From Thalassospira alkalitolerans (lineage in GTDB: Bacteria; Pseudomonadota; Alphaproteobacteria; Rhodospirillales; Thalassospiraceae), in the NCBI RefSeq assembly GCF_002115745.1, contig NZ_JFKB01000003.1, positions 248,001 to 312,000 of the forward strand: 64,000 nt of DNA, written 5' to 3'. Below the pieces are notes generated by a model that saw only the letters and a list, made by a program, of their open reading frames with translations, did not search any database and was not told the DNA's origin. The position numbers and the translations under genes are program-made. Below are positions 27,074 through 36,214 of the stretch, in pieces (the first letter of the stretch is position 1; each line of letters begins with the position of its first letter).

Positions 27074-27634
27074 TTGACGCTGCCCGAAGAAAGATGGGTT
27101 TTTGGATATGGATCGCTGTTGTGGCGTCCGGGCTTCGATTTTGAAGAACGGGCGCAGGCCCTGTTGCGCGGCTATCACCGGTCTTTTTGCATTTATTCGC
27201 ATCACTATCGCGGCACGCCGGAAAACCCCGGGCTTGTTTTGGGCCTGAATGAAGGTGGGGAATGTGTTGGCAATGCCTTTCGCATCGCGCCCGATGCGTG
27301 GTCCGTCGTCAAAGACTATCTTGATGAACGCGAGTTGGTGACCAATACCTATATCCCGACCGATATCGAGATTGAACTGTCAGACGGGCGCACGGTCATC
27401 GCGCATACCTATGTCGCGGATCCGACACATGAACAGTTTGCCGGGAACCTTTCGGTGCGCACCGCGGTCGAAATTATTGTTGCCGCCCATGGCAATGTCG
27501 GCCCGAACCTTGAATATCTGGAAAATACAGTCTGCCATCTTGATGAAATGGGGATTGTTGATCCGCCCCTGCATGATCTGATGGATCTGGTCCGGCGCGA
27601 ATACGGTGAAATCAATATGGGAGCCGGGATCTGA
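27074..27634 (+). CDS. Gamma-glutamylcyclotransferase, ChaC family
   Basis: A 186-residue protein with the family's substrate loop VFGYGSLLWRPGF (residues 9-21) and the region DYLDEREL (81-88), whose E87 aligns with the catalytic glutamate of ChaC proteins. ChaC-type enzymes cleave glutathione to 5-oxoproline and Cys-Gly. The start is TTG at 27074, with a strong GGAGG 5 bases before it; no ATG fits. It lies between two EamA transporter genes and overlaps the second by one base (TGATG). Confidence 0.85.
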   Translation: MTLPEERWVFGYGSLLWRPGFDFEERAQALLRGYHRSFCIYSHHYRGTPENPGLVLGLNEGGECVGNAFRIAPDAWSVVKDYLDERELVTNTYIPTDIEIELSDGRTVIAHTYVADPTHEQFAGNLSVRTAVEIIVAAHGNVGPNLEYLENTVCHLDEMGIVDPPLHDLMDLVRREYGEINMGAGI

Positions 27635-28569
27635 TGCCGGATGCCACCACGATGACCAAGAGCGGTAATACGTCGATGACGGCGGCCTATATGATGCTGA
27701 TTGCCTGTGCGATGATGTGGGGATCAAACCATGTTGTGGCGCGCGGGGTGAATGCGACGGTCCCGCTTGAGGCATTGGCCTTTTGGCGCTGGGTTGTGGC
27801 GGCTGTTTTGTTGTTGCCGGTTTGCATTCCGCATCTGAAACGCGATCTGAAACTGATGGCGCATCACAAGATGTCGATGTTCCTGATTGGAACCACCGGT
27901 GTTTTCCTGTTTTCGATCATCATTTATCTGGCGGCCTATAACACCACGGCGGTTAACACCGGGCTTTTGAATGCAACAACCCCGGTTTGGGTTTTGTTGT
28001 TTGCGGCTTTGTTAACGGCAGACAAACCAAAGATCGGTCAATGGGTTGGTGTGTTGATTGCCGGTGTTGGCACCGCCGTGATCATTGCAAAGGGCAATTT
28101 TGCGGTTTTTGCCGACATGGACTTTGTGTCGGGTGATTTGTTTGCTCTGGTGTCGGCGATGGTCTGGGCAGCTTATTCGATGTTGCTCAAACGTGCGCCC
28201 CGGGGCGTGCATCCGCTAAGCCTTGTCTTTGTCTCGGCACTGATTGGTTTGGTGTTCCTGACCCCGCTTTATATCTGGTCCGTAACAGTAAAAGGCCAAC
28301 CGTTCTTTACCCATCTTGATCCGGCATGGCCCGATATGATCAAGATTTTCTATATCGGGGTCGGACCAGCATTTTTGGGTTATCTGTTCTGGAACAAGGG
28401 GGTTGCGGTTGTCGGACCGGCAAATGCGGGGGTGTTTTTGTATCTGATGCCGGTATTTGCCAGTGTGCTTGCAATTATCTTTTTGGGCGAAGAGTTGCAT
28501 TTGTATCATCTGGGCGGCATTGCCTTGATTGCCTTTGGTATCTGGCAGGCGACGCGCCGAAAGGCATAG
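27634..28569 (+). CDS. EamA/DMT-family membrane transporter
   Basis: A 311-residue membrane protein with ten predicted helices and two EamA repeats (ACAMMWGSNHVVARG near residue 24; ALVSAMVWAAYSMLLKRAP near residue 170). It ends in a basic tail (ATRRKA). The ATG overlaps the ChaC-like stop by one base, with GGGAG about 10 bases upstream. It differs clearly from the other EamA protein at 26136, so this is not a recent duplication. Substrate unknown. Confidence 0.88.
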   Translation: MPDATTMTKSGNTSMTAAYMMLIACAMMWGSNHVVARGVNATVPLEALAFWRWVVAAVLLLPVCIPHLKRDLKLMAHHKMSMFLIGTTGVFLFSIIIYLAAYNTTAVNTGLLNATTPVWVLLFAALLTADKPKIGQWVGVLIAGVGTAVIIAKGNFAVFADMDFVSGDLFALVSAMVWAAYSMLLKRAPRGVHPLSLVFVSALIGLVFLTPLYIWSVTVKGQPFFTHLDPAWPDMIKIFYIGVGPAFLGYLFWNKGVAVVGPANAGVFLYLMPVFASVLAIIFLGEELHLYHLGGIALIAFGIWQATRRKA

Positions 28570-28599
28570 GGTTCTGATGGCCTTGATATGAGAACGACC

Positions 28600-28626
28600 A
28601 AAGGCCGGACATGTGTCCGGCCTTTT
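28600..28626. terminator. Bidirectional terminator between the EamA and plsC genes
   Basis: AAAGGCCGGAC (28600-28610) pairs with GTCCGGCCTTT (28615-28625) around a 4-base loop, followed by T. It lies between convergent genes and has A/T flanks on both sides. Confidence 0.87.
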
Positions 28627-28650
28627 ACGTATCTGGGATATTCGCTTTAA

Positions 28651-29508
28651 TCAGGACGGGGTTTTTTCTTCGGCTTTGGTTTTAAGCGGGATCGCGGTTT
28701 GTGCGTCTTGCTTGTCGGCGTCGGCTTTGGCTTTTTCCCGCGCTTCTTCGACCTCGATATCCTGTGATGTCAGGGTCGGCAGGTTGAATTCAGCCTGTGC
28801 TTCGCGTTCAAGTTCGCGGGTGCGACCGTCGATCTTGGCTTTGATTTCTTTCATAAAGGTCTTGCGATCCAGCCCCTGTTCGATTGGCGCCAGAAATTCC
28901 ATGGTGACTTCGCCACCATATTTTATAAAGCTGTGACGGCCCCAGAACATGCCGGAATTAACGGCGACGGGAATGACCGGAACATCAGGAAAGGCCCTGT
29001 ACAGGGCGTAAATCCCCGGATGATATGGACGATCCGAACCCGGTGGGGTTCGTGTGCCTTCGGGGAAGATTATAATCTGACGGCGATCAGCAATCGCCTG
29101 TCCAGCGCCCTTGATCATGTCTTTTAAGGCCGAAGACCCCGCAGAGCGGTCAACCGCGATTTGCCCGGACCCCAACAGGAATTGTCCCATCAGCGGAATG
29201 CGCGTCAGTTCCTTTTTCAGGATATAGGCCGGATCGGGAACGACGGTATGGAATGTCAGGGTTTCCCAGGCCGACTGATGTTTGGCGACCAATATGCAGG
29301 GACCATCGGGAAGGATTTCCTGACCGCGTATGCGCCGGGACATGCCAACGGTCGATTCCAGCATCTTCTGGGTCATCCAGGCCCATGCGTGGCCAACAAA
29401 CTGGTTGGCTTTGCGACCAAGTGGTATCAGCGGAATCATGACGATACATAACAGCGTCGTACCACCGAAAAACAACACGTTAAAAAGAAACGCGCGCAGA
29501 TTTCTCAT
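28651..29508 (-). CDS. plsC: 1-acyl-sn-glycerol-3-phosphate acyltransferase PlsC
   Basis: A 285-residue acyltransferase that makes phosphatidic acid from lysophosphatidic acid at the inner membrane. An N-terminal membrane anchor (about 8-30) precedes the catalytic HQSAWE motif (77-82) and FPEGTR (148-153). Block I has HX4E instead of the usual HX4D. The last 50 residues are a charged helical tail (ELEREAQAEF, EEAREKAKADADKQDAQ). It is the last gene of the minus-strand group ftsE-ftsX-DUF218-plsC. Confidence 0.9.
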   Translation of the reverse strand: MRNLRAFLFNVLFFGGTTLLCIVMIPLIPLGRKANQFVGHAWAWMTQKMLESTVGMSRRIRGQEILPDGPCILVAKHQSAWETLTFHTVVPDPAYILKKELTRIPLMGQFLLGSGQIAVDRSAGSSALKDMIKGAGQAIADRRQIIIFPEGTRTPPGSDRPYHPGIYALYRAFPDVPVIPVAVNSGMFWGRHSFIKYGGEVTMEFLAPIEQGLDRKTFMKEIKAKIDGRTRELEREAQAEFNLPTLTSQDIEVEEAREKAKADADKQDAQTAIPLKTKAEEKTPS

Positions 29509-29601
29509 GCAGACAAGTCCTTCAAGCTACTCGTTCAAGGGTTTGTAACAGTTATGCGGTACGAACGAAATGTTGTTTGTCTGGCTCGGTTTTTGCGAAA
29601 T

Positions 29602-30300
29602 TCAGTTCGACGCCGAGTAATCCTGTTCTTGCGGGGCGGGTGTTGAGCGGTGCAGGGACGCGCTATTGCCGCCAGGCAGAAGTTGCAGGACATAATTGCG
29701 CAGGCTGGCAAACAGAAACTTGTTGTATTCGCTGGCAATCAGGCTGGCACTGCCTGGCCAGCGCCACCAGCTGTCGACCTTGACGGTATCGGGGAAAACC
29801 GGATGGGCGATGATATCGACATCGGGCATCAGGCTGCGGAATTCCAGAAGCGATCGCGGCATGTGATAGTTTGCTGTCACGATACGCAGGCTTTTATAGC
29901 CTTCCTCGTAAACCCATACCGCGGTTTCAATCGCATTGCCGCGGGTGTTTTCGGCAACATGGCCCAAAACCACACAGCATGAAAGAAGACGCGGATCGGC
30001 TTGGCCTGCCGACAGAAGTTCGTCAACCTCGACCCCGCGATAAACCCCCGAAATAAAAAGTTTTTCGGCAAGTCTGCGGGTCAGAAGGCGGCGCCCCTCG
30101 GACAGGCGTTCGCTACCACCGGTTAGAACGACAATCGCATCGGTTTTGCGATCCGGTTCTTCGACATTTGTCGGAATGATGCCGACATACCAGACAAAAC
30201 CACCGGCCCACAGCAATCCCACAAGGATCACGGTCGACAGCAGAAAACGAAACCGGCGAAAACGTCGGCGGTGCAAAACGGAAAGGGGCGGCTTACTCAT
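29602..30300 (-). CDS. DUF218 (YdcF/ElyC-like) membrane-anchored protein
   Basis: A 232-residue protein with a basic N terminus (HRRRFRRFRF), one membrane helix (about 19-41) and a DUF218 domain. The domain runs from DAIVVLTGGSERLSEGRRLL (54-73), through ENTRGNAIETAVW and VTANYHMPRSLLEF, towards the C terminus. Proteins of this family act in envelope biogenesis, for example ElyC in undecaprenyl-phosphate-linked steps, but the chemical role is not settled. It lies between ftsX and plsC on the same strand. Confidence 0.85.
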   Translation of the reverse strand: MSKPPLSVLHRRRFRRFRFLLSTVILVGLLWAGGFVWYVGIIPTNVEEPDRKTDAIVVLTGGSERLSEGRRLLTRRLAEKLFISGVYRGVEVDELLSAGQADPRLLSCCVVLGHVAENTRGNAIETAVWVYEEGYKSLRIVTANYHMPRSLLEFRSLMPDVDIIAHPVFPDTVKVDSWWRWPGSASLIASEYNKFLFASLRNYVLQLLPGGNSASLHRSTPAPQEQDYSASN

Positions 30301-30420
30301 ATGATTGGGCCTGACGGGGCGCGGGCATTCGAATTCGGTCTCCTGTTAGGGCCAAGGTCATGATCTCAAAAGGCAAATGATCATAACCGTGCAGATGACT
30401 ATACGAAGCTGTGGCGTTGG

Positions 30421-31323
30421 TTACAACATTCTGCGTAACACACGCAGCACAGTTCTTTTCGCCGTCATCTGGGCAACCCCGGCAACCACGAACGGAATGG
30501 CAATGATAATTCCGATGAAAAGCGGGCTGAACACCAGTGATGGGATCGGCCAGCCTGCCCGCAGGCCAAGCCATGCAATTAGTCCGGAAATCGGCAGTGC
30601 AATCAAAAGCCCGATCAGTGCCCCAAAGAAAGCCAATCGAAGGTTATGACGGGCAAATTGACCGGCAATATAAGAATCCTGTGCCCCGATCAGATGTAGC
30701 AATTCAATGATGGTGCGATGGATCGAAAGCCCGGATCGGGTGGCAAACACGACCGACAGCATGGTCGCACCAAACAAAACAATGATCAGTGCGGTTAAGG
30801 CAAGTTCGACAGAAAAAGCGACATCAGCAATGCGTTCGATCCAGATACGATGATCGTCAAGCACGGCTTCGGGGGCGATTTCACCCAGTCTGCGTTCCAG
30901 CATATCGAAATTGAAGCCGGTTTCTGGCGTGATTTCGATGATGCGCGGGATGGGCAGTTCGCTGACGACTTCATCGGGGCCAAGCCAGGGTTCAAGCAAG
31001 GCCGACATGGTTTCGGGGCTGAGTTCTTCGATCCGGGCAATGCCGGATATGCCCGACAATTGGTCGATGATATTATCAACAGTTACCTGCAGCGCCTGTT
31101 CGCGTTCTTCGGGATTGCGTTCGGCCATGCGGGTCGGGGGCACCTGAATTGACAGGCTGCCTTCGATCTGACCGGACCATTTGCCGACACTGTCATGCAG
31201 GGCGGCAAGGCCAACGATCGAAAAAGTCAGTAACGCCACCATCAATGCGACGATGCTTGGCAAAAAGCGCGTCGATGAATCATTGTCGAGCGGCAGATGT
31301 GACGGGTGCGAACGAAAAGCCAT
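30421..31323 (-). CDS. ftsX: Cell division ABC transporter permease-like protein FtsX
   Basis: A 300-residue membrane protein with the FtsX layout: a short cytoplasmic N terminus, one helix (about 22-44), a periplasmic domain (about 45-165), then three helices (about 168-192, 215-240, 260-285). With FtsE it controls peptidoglycan hydrolases at the division site. It starts 61 bases after the ftsE stop. The ribosome-binding site is weak. Confidence 0.9.
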   Translation of the reverse strand: MAFRSHPSHLPLDNDSSTRFLPSIVALMVALLTFSIVGLAALHDSVGKWSGQIEGSLSIQVPPTRMAERNPEEREQALQVTVDNIIDQLSGISGIARIEELSPETMSALLEPWLGPDEVVSELPIPRIIEITPETGFNFDMLERRLGEIAPEAVLDDHRIWIERIADVAFSVELALTALIIVLFGATMLSVVFATRSGLSIHRTIIELLHLIGAQDSYIAGQFARHNLRLAFFGALIGLLIALPISGLIAWLGLRAGWPIPSLVFSPLFIGIIIAIPFVVAGVAQMTAKRTVLRVLRRML

Positions 31324-31384
31324 GATCGTTTTAGGGTCCTGTGTGGTCCAGTTGCCGTCAGTTGATGCGCTGTCAGGTGTGTTA

Positions 31385-32062
31385 TCAGGTGCTGTGGGTT
31401 ATGTCGTGCAGGGTGCCAGCTTCCAACAGCCACTGGTTATGGCCAAATTTTCGTACCAGTTGGCGGTTATGGGTGGCAATCAGCACGGTGGTGCCAAGTT
31501 TATTGAGTTCTTCAAAAAGATACAGCAACCGCATTGCGATGCGATCATCGACATTGCCGGTGGGCTCATCGGCCAAAAGCAAGGCCGGGCGTCCGATCAC
31601 GGCGCGTGCGATGGCAACGCGCTGTTGCTGCCCGCCTGACAAACGGGATGGTATGGCATTGATCTGTTCGCCAAGGCCTACCCATTCCAGAAGTTCGGTG
31701 ACATTTTTGCGAATTTGCAGGTCTTCGACCCCGGCCACACGTAGCGGCAGGGCGACATTTTCAAATGTCGAAAGATGATTAATCAGGCGGAAATCCTGAA
31801 ATACCACACCAATCTTGCGGCGAATGGCGGGCAATTCATCGCGTGGAATACGGATATTGTCACGACCGAAGATACTTATTTCGCCGCGCGTTTGGCGCAA
31901 GGCAAGGTACAGCAGCCGCATTAATGTTGATTTTCCAGCCCCCGAAGCTCCGGTCAGGAAATGAAAACTGCCGCGGTGCAAGGCAAAATTCAGATCGCGC
32001 AGAATCTCCGGCCCGGATTCATAACGAACACCCACATTCCTGAAACTGACGACTTCAGTCAA
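31385..32062 (-). CDS. ftsE: Cell division ATP-binding protein FtsE
   Basis: A 225-residue ABC ATPase. Walker A is GASGAGKST (38-46), the signature LSGGQQQR (141-148) and Walker B LLLADEP (161-167). The start is TTG at 32062, with GGAG 8 bases upstream (in TGGAGCGCAAG). This gives the usual FtsE length and opening (VVSFRNVGVRY), whereas the ATG at 32233 would add 57 residues with no family resemblance. It works with FtsX at the septum. Confidence 0.9.
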   Translation of the reverse strand: MTEVVSFRNVGVRYESGPEILRDLNFALHRGSFHFLTGASGAGKSTLMRLLYLALRQTRGEISIFGRDNIRIPRDELPAIRRKIGVVFQDFRLINHLSTFENVALPLRVAGVEDLQIRKNVTELLEWVGLGEQINAIPSRLSGGQQQRVAIARAVIGRPALLLADEPTGNVDDRIAMRLLYLFEELNKLGTTVLIATHNRQLVRKFGHNQWLLEAGTLHDITHST

Positions 32063-32429
32063 AACTTGCGCTCCATATCGCAGAACGACGCATAAGGTCC
32101 CGACATAACATGATAATGACGGGGGCGGGTGAACAATTGCGAAAGTCCGTTTCTGACGGTCGCTGTGATGCATATCATCGCAGATTGGCCGAAAATATGA
32201 CGACTTAAACAGTTCTTCGGATGCTATTGTCACACCATATATGCAATGCTGTGATACCCAAATCAGGGCAGCTTCAGTTATCTGTACTTAACAGTCTGTT
32301 AAATCGCCGCTATTTACATATAGTGTAGGTTCCGCCTATACCGGGGCATTCGGGGAAACGTCGGAAGTCACACAGGTTATGGCCGTGCCCCGGGTTATAT
32401 GCCGCTGACATCGAGATGCCAGGTTTGCA
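32063..32429. other. Divergent intergenic region between ftsE and the zinc-ribbon gene
   Basis: 367 bases with no credible gene. The ftsE frame remains open through half of it, but without family resemblance. It presumably contains promoters for both directions. I see no clear palindrome or known operator. Confidence 0.5.
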
Positions 32430-33245
32430 ATGATCATTACTTGCCCAGATTGTTCCAAAAAATACTCTGTGAAAACAGAGGCGATCGGCCCAAAGGGCAG
32501 AACGGTACGCTGCAAAAGTTGCGGCAATAGCTGGCATCAGGACCCGCCAGGGACGAAGCCTGCTGCGCCTGCACCGGCAAACAACCCGCCGCCGCCCTTT
32601 GATCAGGATGGCGCGCTTGGTGCTGATTTCAATGCCGACCAGATGGCCAGCCAAGCAGGTCAGCCGGTTGAAGATCCCGATAAGATGCCGGATCCGCCCC
32701 CCATTCCACAACAATTGATCCGCAATAATCCAAAGCCGCCTGCGAAATCGAAAAAAGGCGTCATTGGCTGGATATTGTTCTTCCTGATTTTGGGCGGGAT
32801 CGGTGCGGGTGGATATTTCGCCAAAGATATTCTGATCAATCTGTGGCCGCCGATTGCCAAGGTCTATGACATGGTCGGGTTCGATGTGCCGCATGTTGGC
32901 GATGGCCTTGATATTCGGGAATTGCCGCCGACTCGTGAAGAAGAAGACGGTGTTGATGTTCTTGTCGTTCGCGCCGAGATCGTCAATATCAGCGAAACCG
33001 ACCGCGTTTTGCCTTATCTTTTGATCGAACTTCTTGACCCGCTTGATCGTGTGGTTCAGCGCAAAAAAGTGCCGCTGATCTTTGACGAAAGTGCGGTTCA
33101 GAGCGGTGGGGACATGCCGATGGAGGCACAGATGCTTCCGGTTGGGCAGACAATGACGGTGGAAACCAAAATTCGTCGCCCGAACCCAACGGCGACCCGC
33201 TTGCAGGTCACCTTCCTTGACCCGCGTGATGGTGTTGAACCCTAG
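32430..33245 (+). CDS. MJ0042-type zinc-ribbon protein with DUF3426 domain
   Basis: A 271-residue protein. The N terminus is a zinc ribbon with C5-x2-C8 and C28-x2-C31 ([25 protein letters not shown]). A proline-rich linker (40-105) and one membrane helix (110-130) lead to a C-terminal DUF3426 domain containing [10 protein letters not shown] and [10 protein letters not shown]. The topology suggests a cytoplasmic metal-binding head and an extracytoplasmic beta-domain. Function is unknown, but the gene commonly neighbours ftsE in alphaproteobacteria. It is followed by a terminator at 33268. Confidence 0.88.
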   Translation: MIITCPDCSKKYSVKTEAIGPKGRTVRCKSCGNSWHQDPPGTKPAAPAPANNPPPPFDQDGALGADFNADQMASQAGQPVEDPDKMPDPPPIPQQLIRNNPKPPAKSKKGVIGWILFFLILGGIGAGGYFAKDILINLWPPIAKVYDMVGFDVPHVGDGLDIRELPPTREEEDGVDVLVVRAEIVNISETDRVLPYLLIELLDPLDRVVQRKKVPLIFDESAVQSGGDMPMEAQMLPVGQTMTVETKIRRPNPTATRLQVTFLDPRDGVEP

Positions 33246-33579
33246 GCGGTTTGAGCCGAAAAATGATAAAGGGCAGTGATCCGTCGCTGCCCTTTTTTTG
33301 TTTGTGTGTCTCGTCCTGAAAGAAGGTTCACCCCAAGGGATTGGTTCTGACCAAGGCAAACATGGCGCGGTGTTCCACATGCAAGGTGATTGCACGTTGG
33401 CTGTGTCGTTTGGAAACAGGTTTGCCGATTTTTTGGACGGTGCAGCATCTTGGACGGATGGGACGTTTTTCCGATGAGCCGTTGCCGCCTTGTGGTGCGA
33501 TAAAAACAGTCGTCAGGACGTTTTGTGCTGATTGCATAAAGAGGTGCTGCGGAGTTTCTGTTGTGGCGTCACGCGGCCT
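33246..33579. other. Intergenic region after the zinc-ribbon gene
   Basis: 334 bases between convergent genes. It begins with the terminator at 33268-33297. An 80-residue plus-strand frame at 33341-33583 is cysteine-rich with no ribosome-binding site and is probably not real. I see nothing else. Confidence 0.5.
33268..33297 (+). terminator. Terminator after the zinc-ribbon gene
   Basis: AAAGGGCAG (33268-33276) pairs with CTGCCCTTT (33287-33295), followed by a run of T to 33299. It starts 23 bases after the stop codon. Confidence 0.87.
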
Positions 33580-36021
33580 TTAGAAGCGCTTCAGCAGCCT
33601 ATCGATATATTCCTGTTCGACTTGTGGCCGATCAGGGTCACCGGAACGGCGGCGCAGTTCCTGCAAGATGCGCCAGGCGCGTTCAAGAGTATCGACTTCG
33701 GGGATAACCGTTGTGCCGTCGCCCCCAACAGGGCGGCCCAGTGGATCACGATTACCCGAACCACTAAGTTCTTCAAGCATCGGGATCATCTGGCTTAGTC
33801 CTTCGAGTGCGCGGCTGAGTTCGCCGATGCCACGCTGAAGGGCTTCTATCGCCTGTCCCTGTTGTTGAAGGGCTTCATGGGCGCGATTGTGGTCAAGAGC
33901 TTCGGCGGCGCGTTGCATGGCGTCAATTGCGGTTTCGATGCCACTTAGATTGCCGAACTGACCAAAGCCGGGGTTGCTTGTCAGGCCTTTTGCATCACTG
34001 GCAAGGGAATGTTGTTGATCGGCGCGGTCGCCGTTTCCGTTGGTATTTGCAGGGTCGTCGCCTTCATTCATCAAATCCTGCTGGCGGCGGGCGATATCGC
34101 GTACACCATCAAGCATTTCACGCAGTGTCGATGTGATGTCGGCGCCGCCTTCGCCCGATGTGACCTGCATGTTTTCAACCAGTTCCCGCAGCTGATCGAT
34201 CAGGGCGCGAGCCTGATCACGTGCCCCGGCGCGCATCAGGGCATCTATCTGATCGACAATGCGCGACAGGTCCTGTTGTTCAAGAATTGCGGCGGGGCCT
34301 TGGGGGTTTTGTTGATTTTGCGGGGCTTCGCGGGCAAGAGCGGCCATATATTCATTCAGCGCCCGACGATAATTTTCGATCAGTTCGGCGATTTCCGCTT
34401 CGGTTACATTTGGATTGGTCAAAGCGTCCAGCAGGCGTTCCTCGGCCTCCATCAGGTTGCGTTCGGCAATGCCATAACTGCCGCGTTCTATTTCTTCGGC
34501 AATGTGCCAAAGCAGACCGGCGACATCTTGATGGACTTTGCGGTCTTGAAGATGGGCTGATAGGCGTGCTTCGGTCACGGAAAGGGCAAGGAAAACACCG
34601 ATATGCCCGTTAAATGCCTGCGGGGCATATAAGACTGGCAACAGGGCGTTGCGCATTTCGAGGGCGCGGTCGGGATAGCGCAATAACCCCTGACGGATGG
34701 CGATCAGTTTTTTTGCAACCGGATGGGTGAATTCGCGTTCTGGCAGGATAATTGATCGGATATCGCTTTGCCCGCTTTGCCCGGCATTATCCTGCGACAC
34801 CAGTTGCAGGTTAACCGGCAGCCCTGCCCAGGGATGGGATACCAGATCAATGAAACGTGGGCCTTCAATCCGTGTCGGCATGGCATTGATACCACCACCA
34901 GCCTGACCGTCAGAGCCGGACATATCGATACGGATCGTGTCATTCAATCCAAATGGATCGCGCCCAATGCTGCTAGATGCGGGTGTGATGACCAGATCAA
35001 GGTTGTTCATGCCGTAATCATCCGTCGCGACATAGTCGAGGCGGATGTGATCGCGCCGTGTTATCGATGGGGGGCTGACAAAGGAAAGTGCCGGGGGTTT
35101 GTCCGCAATCAGATTGACATTAAGCGTCAGGCGGTCCGTGCCCCATATCGAAATGCGCCATGGTCCGGCCTGATCAAGTTCTGTCGAAATCACATAATTG
35201 CTGTCGCTGCTTTCGGAAACGGTGCGGTTGCCATTTGGCGCCCGCAGGGTCGGTTTCCAGATGCTGCCGATGTTGCCCGCAAGTATGGACCCGACCGGGA
35301 CGTCGACATTGATAATATTCGGGCTGTTGGTCTCGGAATTGGTATCTTGTTGGGCGGCAGGGATATTGGGTTTGACGCCGGTTTCGGCAAAGCGCAAAAC
35401 ACGTGGAATTTGTCCGGTATAGGCCGGCGGGGTAACCCATAGCGTTGTATTGAAATCAGCGGTGCCAAGGCGTTGCAGGGGGCTGAATGCCTTGTGGAAA
35501 CGTTCACTGATCCGGTCATGTCCGGCAAATAATCCCACCGCCAGCAACAGTACCGGTAAAACGACAAGGCCATATTTATCAATCCGGGCAAGTGACGGGA
35601 TGGGACGCGGCAGATGCAGATGATCGAGCATCGTCTCGTAGCGTTGCAATTGCTTTTGCCACAGATAACTGGTCAGGGGATCTTCATCGTCCTGAATATG
35701 ATCTTCGAGGCTTTGCAGTGGATTGTTTTCAAGGTCGTTTTCGCGTTCGATCCGTTGAAGAACCGCCCGGCGGCCGGGCCATTCAAACTGGCGCCAGGGC
35801 AGAAGAATCGCGACAAGGGTCGTCACCGACAGGATCGAAAGAAAAATGATATGGCCGGTCGCGGGCAACATCTCAAAACTGCCGGTCAGGGTCAGACCGG
35901 TGATCAAGATCAACATGCTGATCGCCGGGATCAGGCGCGGCCACACGCGTTCCCACGTCATGATCATCTGCGCAAGGCGCAGATGATGTTCCAGTCGGGG
36001 ATTGGGTGGTATGATCGACAT
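33580..36021 (-). CDS. DUF4175 / TIGR02302 family membrane protein
   Basis: An 813-residue protein from the ATG at 36021 (starts at 36042 and 36054 are also open). Three membrane helices lie in the first 170 residues (about 30-47, 57-75, 150-168). A long extracytoplasmic region follows, with beta-rich parts (TLWVTPPAYTGQIP near 200) and a helical, glutamine/glutamate-rich C-terminal third (REAPQNQQNPQGPAA, RRQQDLMNEGDDPANTNG). This layout fits the large alphaproteobacterial DUF4175 family. The function is unknown; the setting next to lysA, argH and ftsEX suggests envelope work. Confidence 0.88.
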   Translation of the reverse strand: MSIIPPNPRLEHHLRLAQMIMTWERVWPRLIPAISMLILITGLTLTGSFEMLPATGHIIFLSILSVTTLVAILLPWRQFEWPGRRAVLQRIERENDLENNPLQSLEDHIQDDEDPLTSYLWQKQLQRYETMLDHLHLPRPIPSLARIDKYGLVVLPVLLLAVGLFAGHDRISERFHKAFSPLQRLGTADFNTTLWVTPPAYTGQIPRVLRFAETGVKPNIPAAQQDTNSETNSPNIINVDVPVGSILAGNIGSIWKPTLRAPNGNRTVSESSDSNYVISTELDQAGPWRISIWGTDRLTLNVNLIADKPPALSFVSPPSITRRDHIRLDYVATDDYGMNNLDLVITPASSSIGRDPFGLNDTIRIDMSGSDGQAGGGINAMPTRIEGPRFIDLVSHPWAGLPVNLQLVSQDNAGQSGQSDIRSIILPEREFTHPVAKKLIAIRQGLLRYPDRALEMRNALLPVLYAPQAFNGHIGVFLALSVTEARLSAHLQDRKVHQDVAGLLWHIAEEIERGSYGIAERNLMEAEERLLDALTNPNVTEAEIAELIENYRRALNEYMAALAREAPQNQQNPQGPAAILEQQDLSRIVDQIDALMRAGARDQARALIDQLRELVENMQVTSGEGGADITSTLREMLDGVRDIARRQQDLMNEGDDPANTNGNGDRADQQHSLASDAKGLTSNPGFGQFGNLSGIETAIDAMQRAAEALDHNRAHEALQQQGQAIEALQRGIGELSRALEGLSQMIPMLEELSGSGNRDPLGRPVGGDGTTVIPEVDTLERAWRILQELRRRSGDPDRPQVEQEYIDRLLKRF

Positions 36022-36160
36022 ATCGAATTTCGGCCCCTGCATTCGGCCCAGCATATGGCCATGTGCCGTGACGTTCGGTCCGCTTGATATCGGGACCTTA
36101 TTCTAAGTTTGGGGCTTTGGCCGGGCGGGTCAAGTAACGATGATGCCGTGGCCGAAATAA

Positions 36161-36193
36161 AAAGGCGGCCTTTTATGTGAAAAGGCCGCCTTT
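36161..36193 (-). terminator. Terminator after lysA
   Basis: AAAGGCGGCCTTTT (36161-36174) pairs perfectly with AAAAGGCCGCCTTT (36180-36193) around a 5-base loop. On the minus strand it is followed by T residues. It is 22 bases after the lysA stop. Confidence 0.9.
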
Positions 36194-36214
36194 AAGATGA
36201 TTTTCAGGGGGCGA

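Noticed and set aside
32063..32233. 57-residue N-terminal extension of FtsE to an ATG at 32233
   Set aside because: No resemblance to FtsE; the TTG at 32062 has a well-placed GGAG and gives the family's usual start and length.
33341..33583. 80-residue cysteine-rich plus-strand frame
   Set aside because: No ribosome-binding site, overlaps the 3' end of the DUF4175 gene, and the composition is unlike its neighbours.
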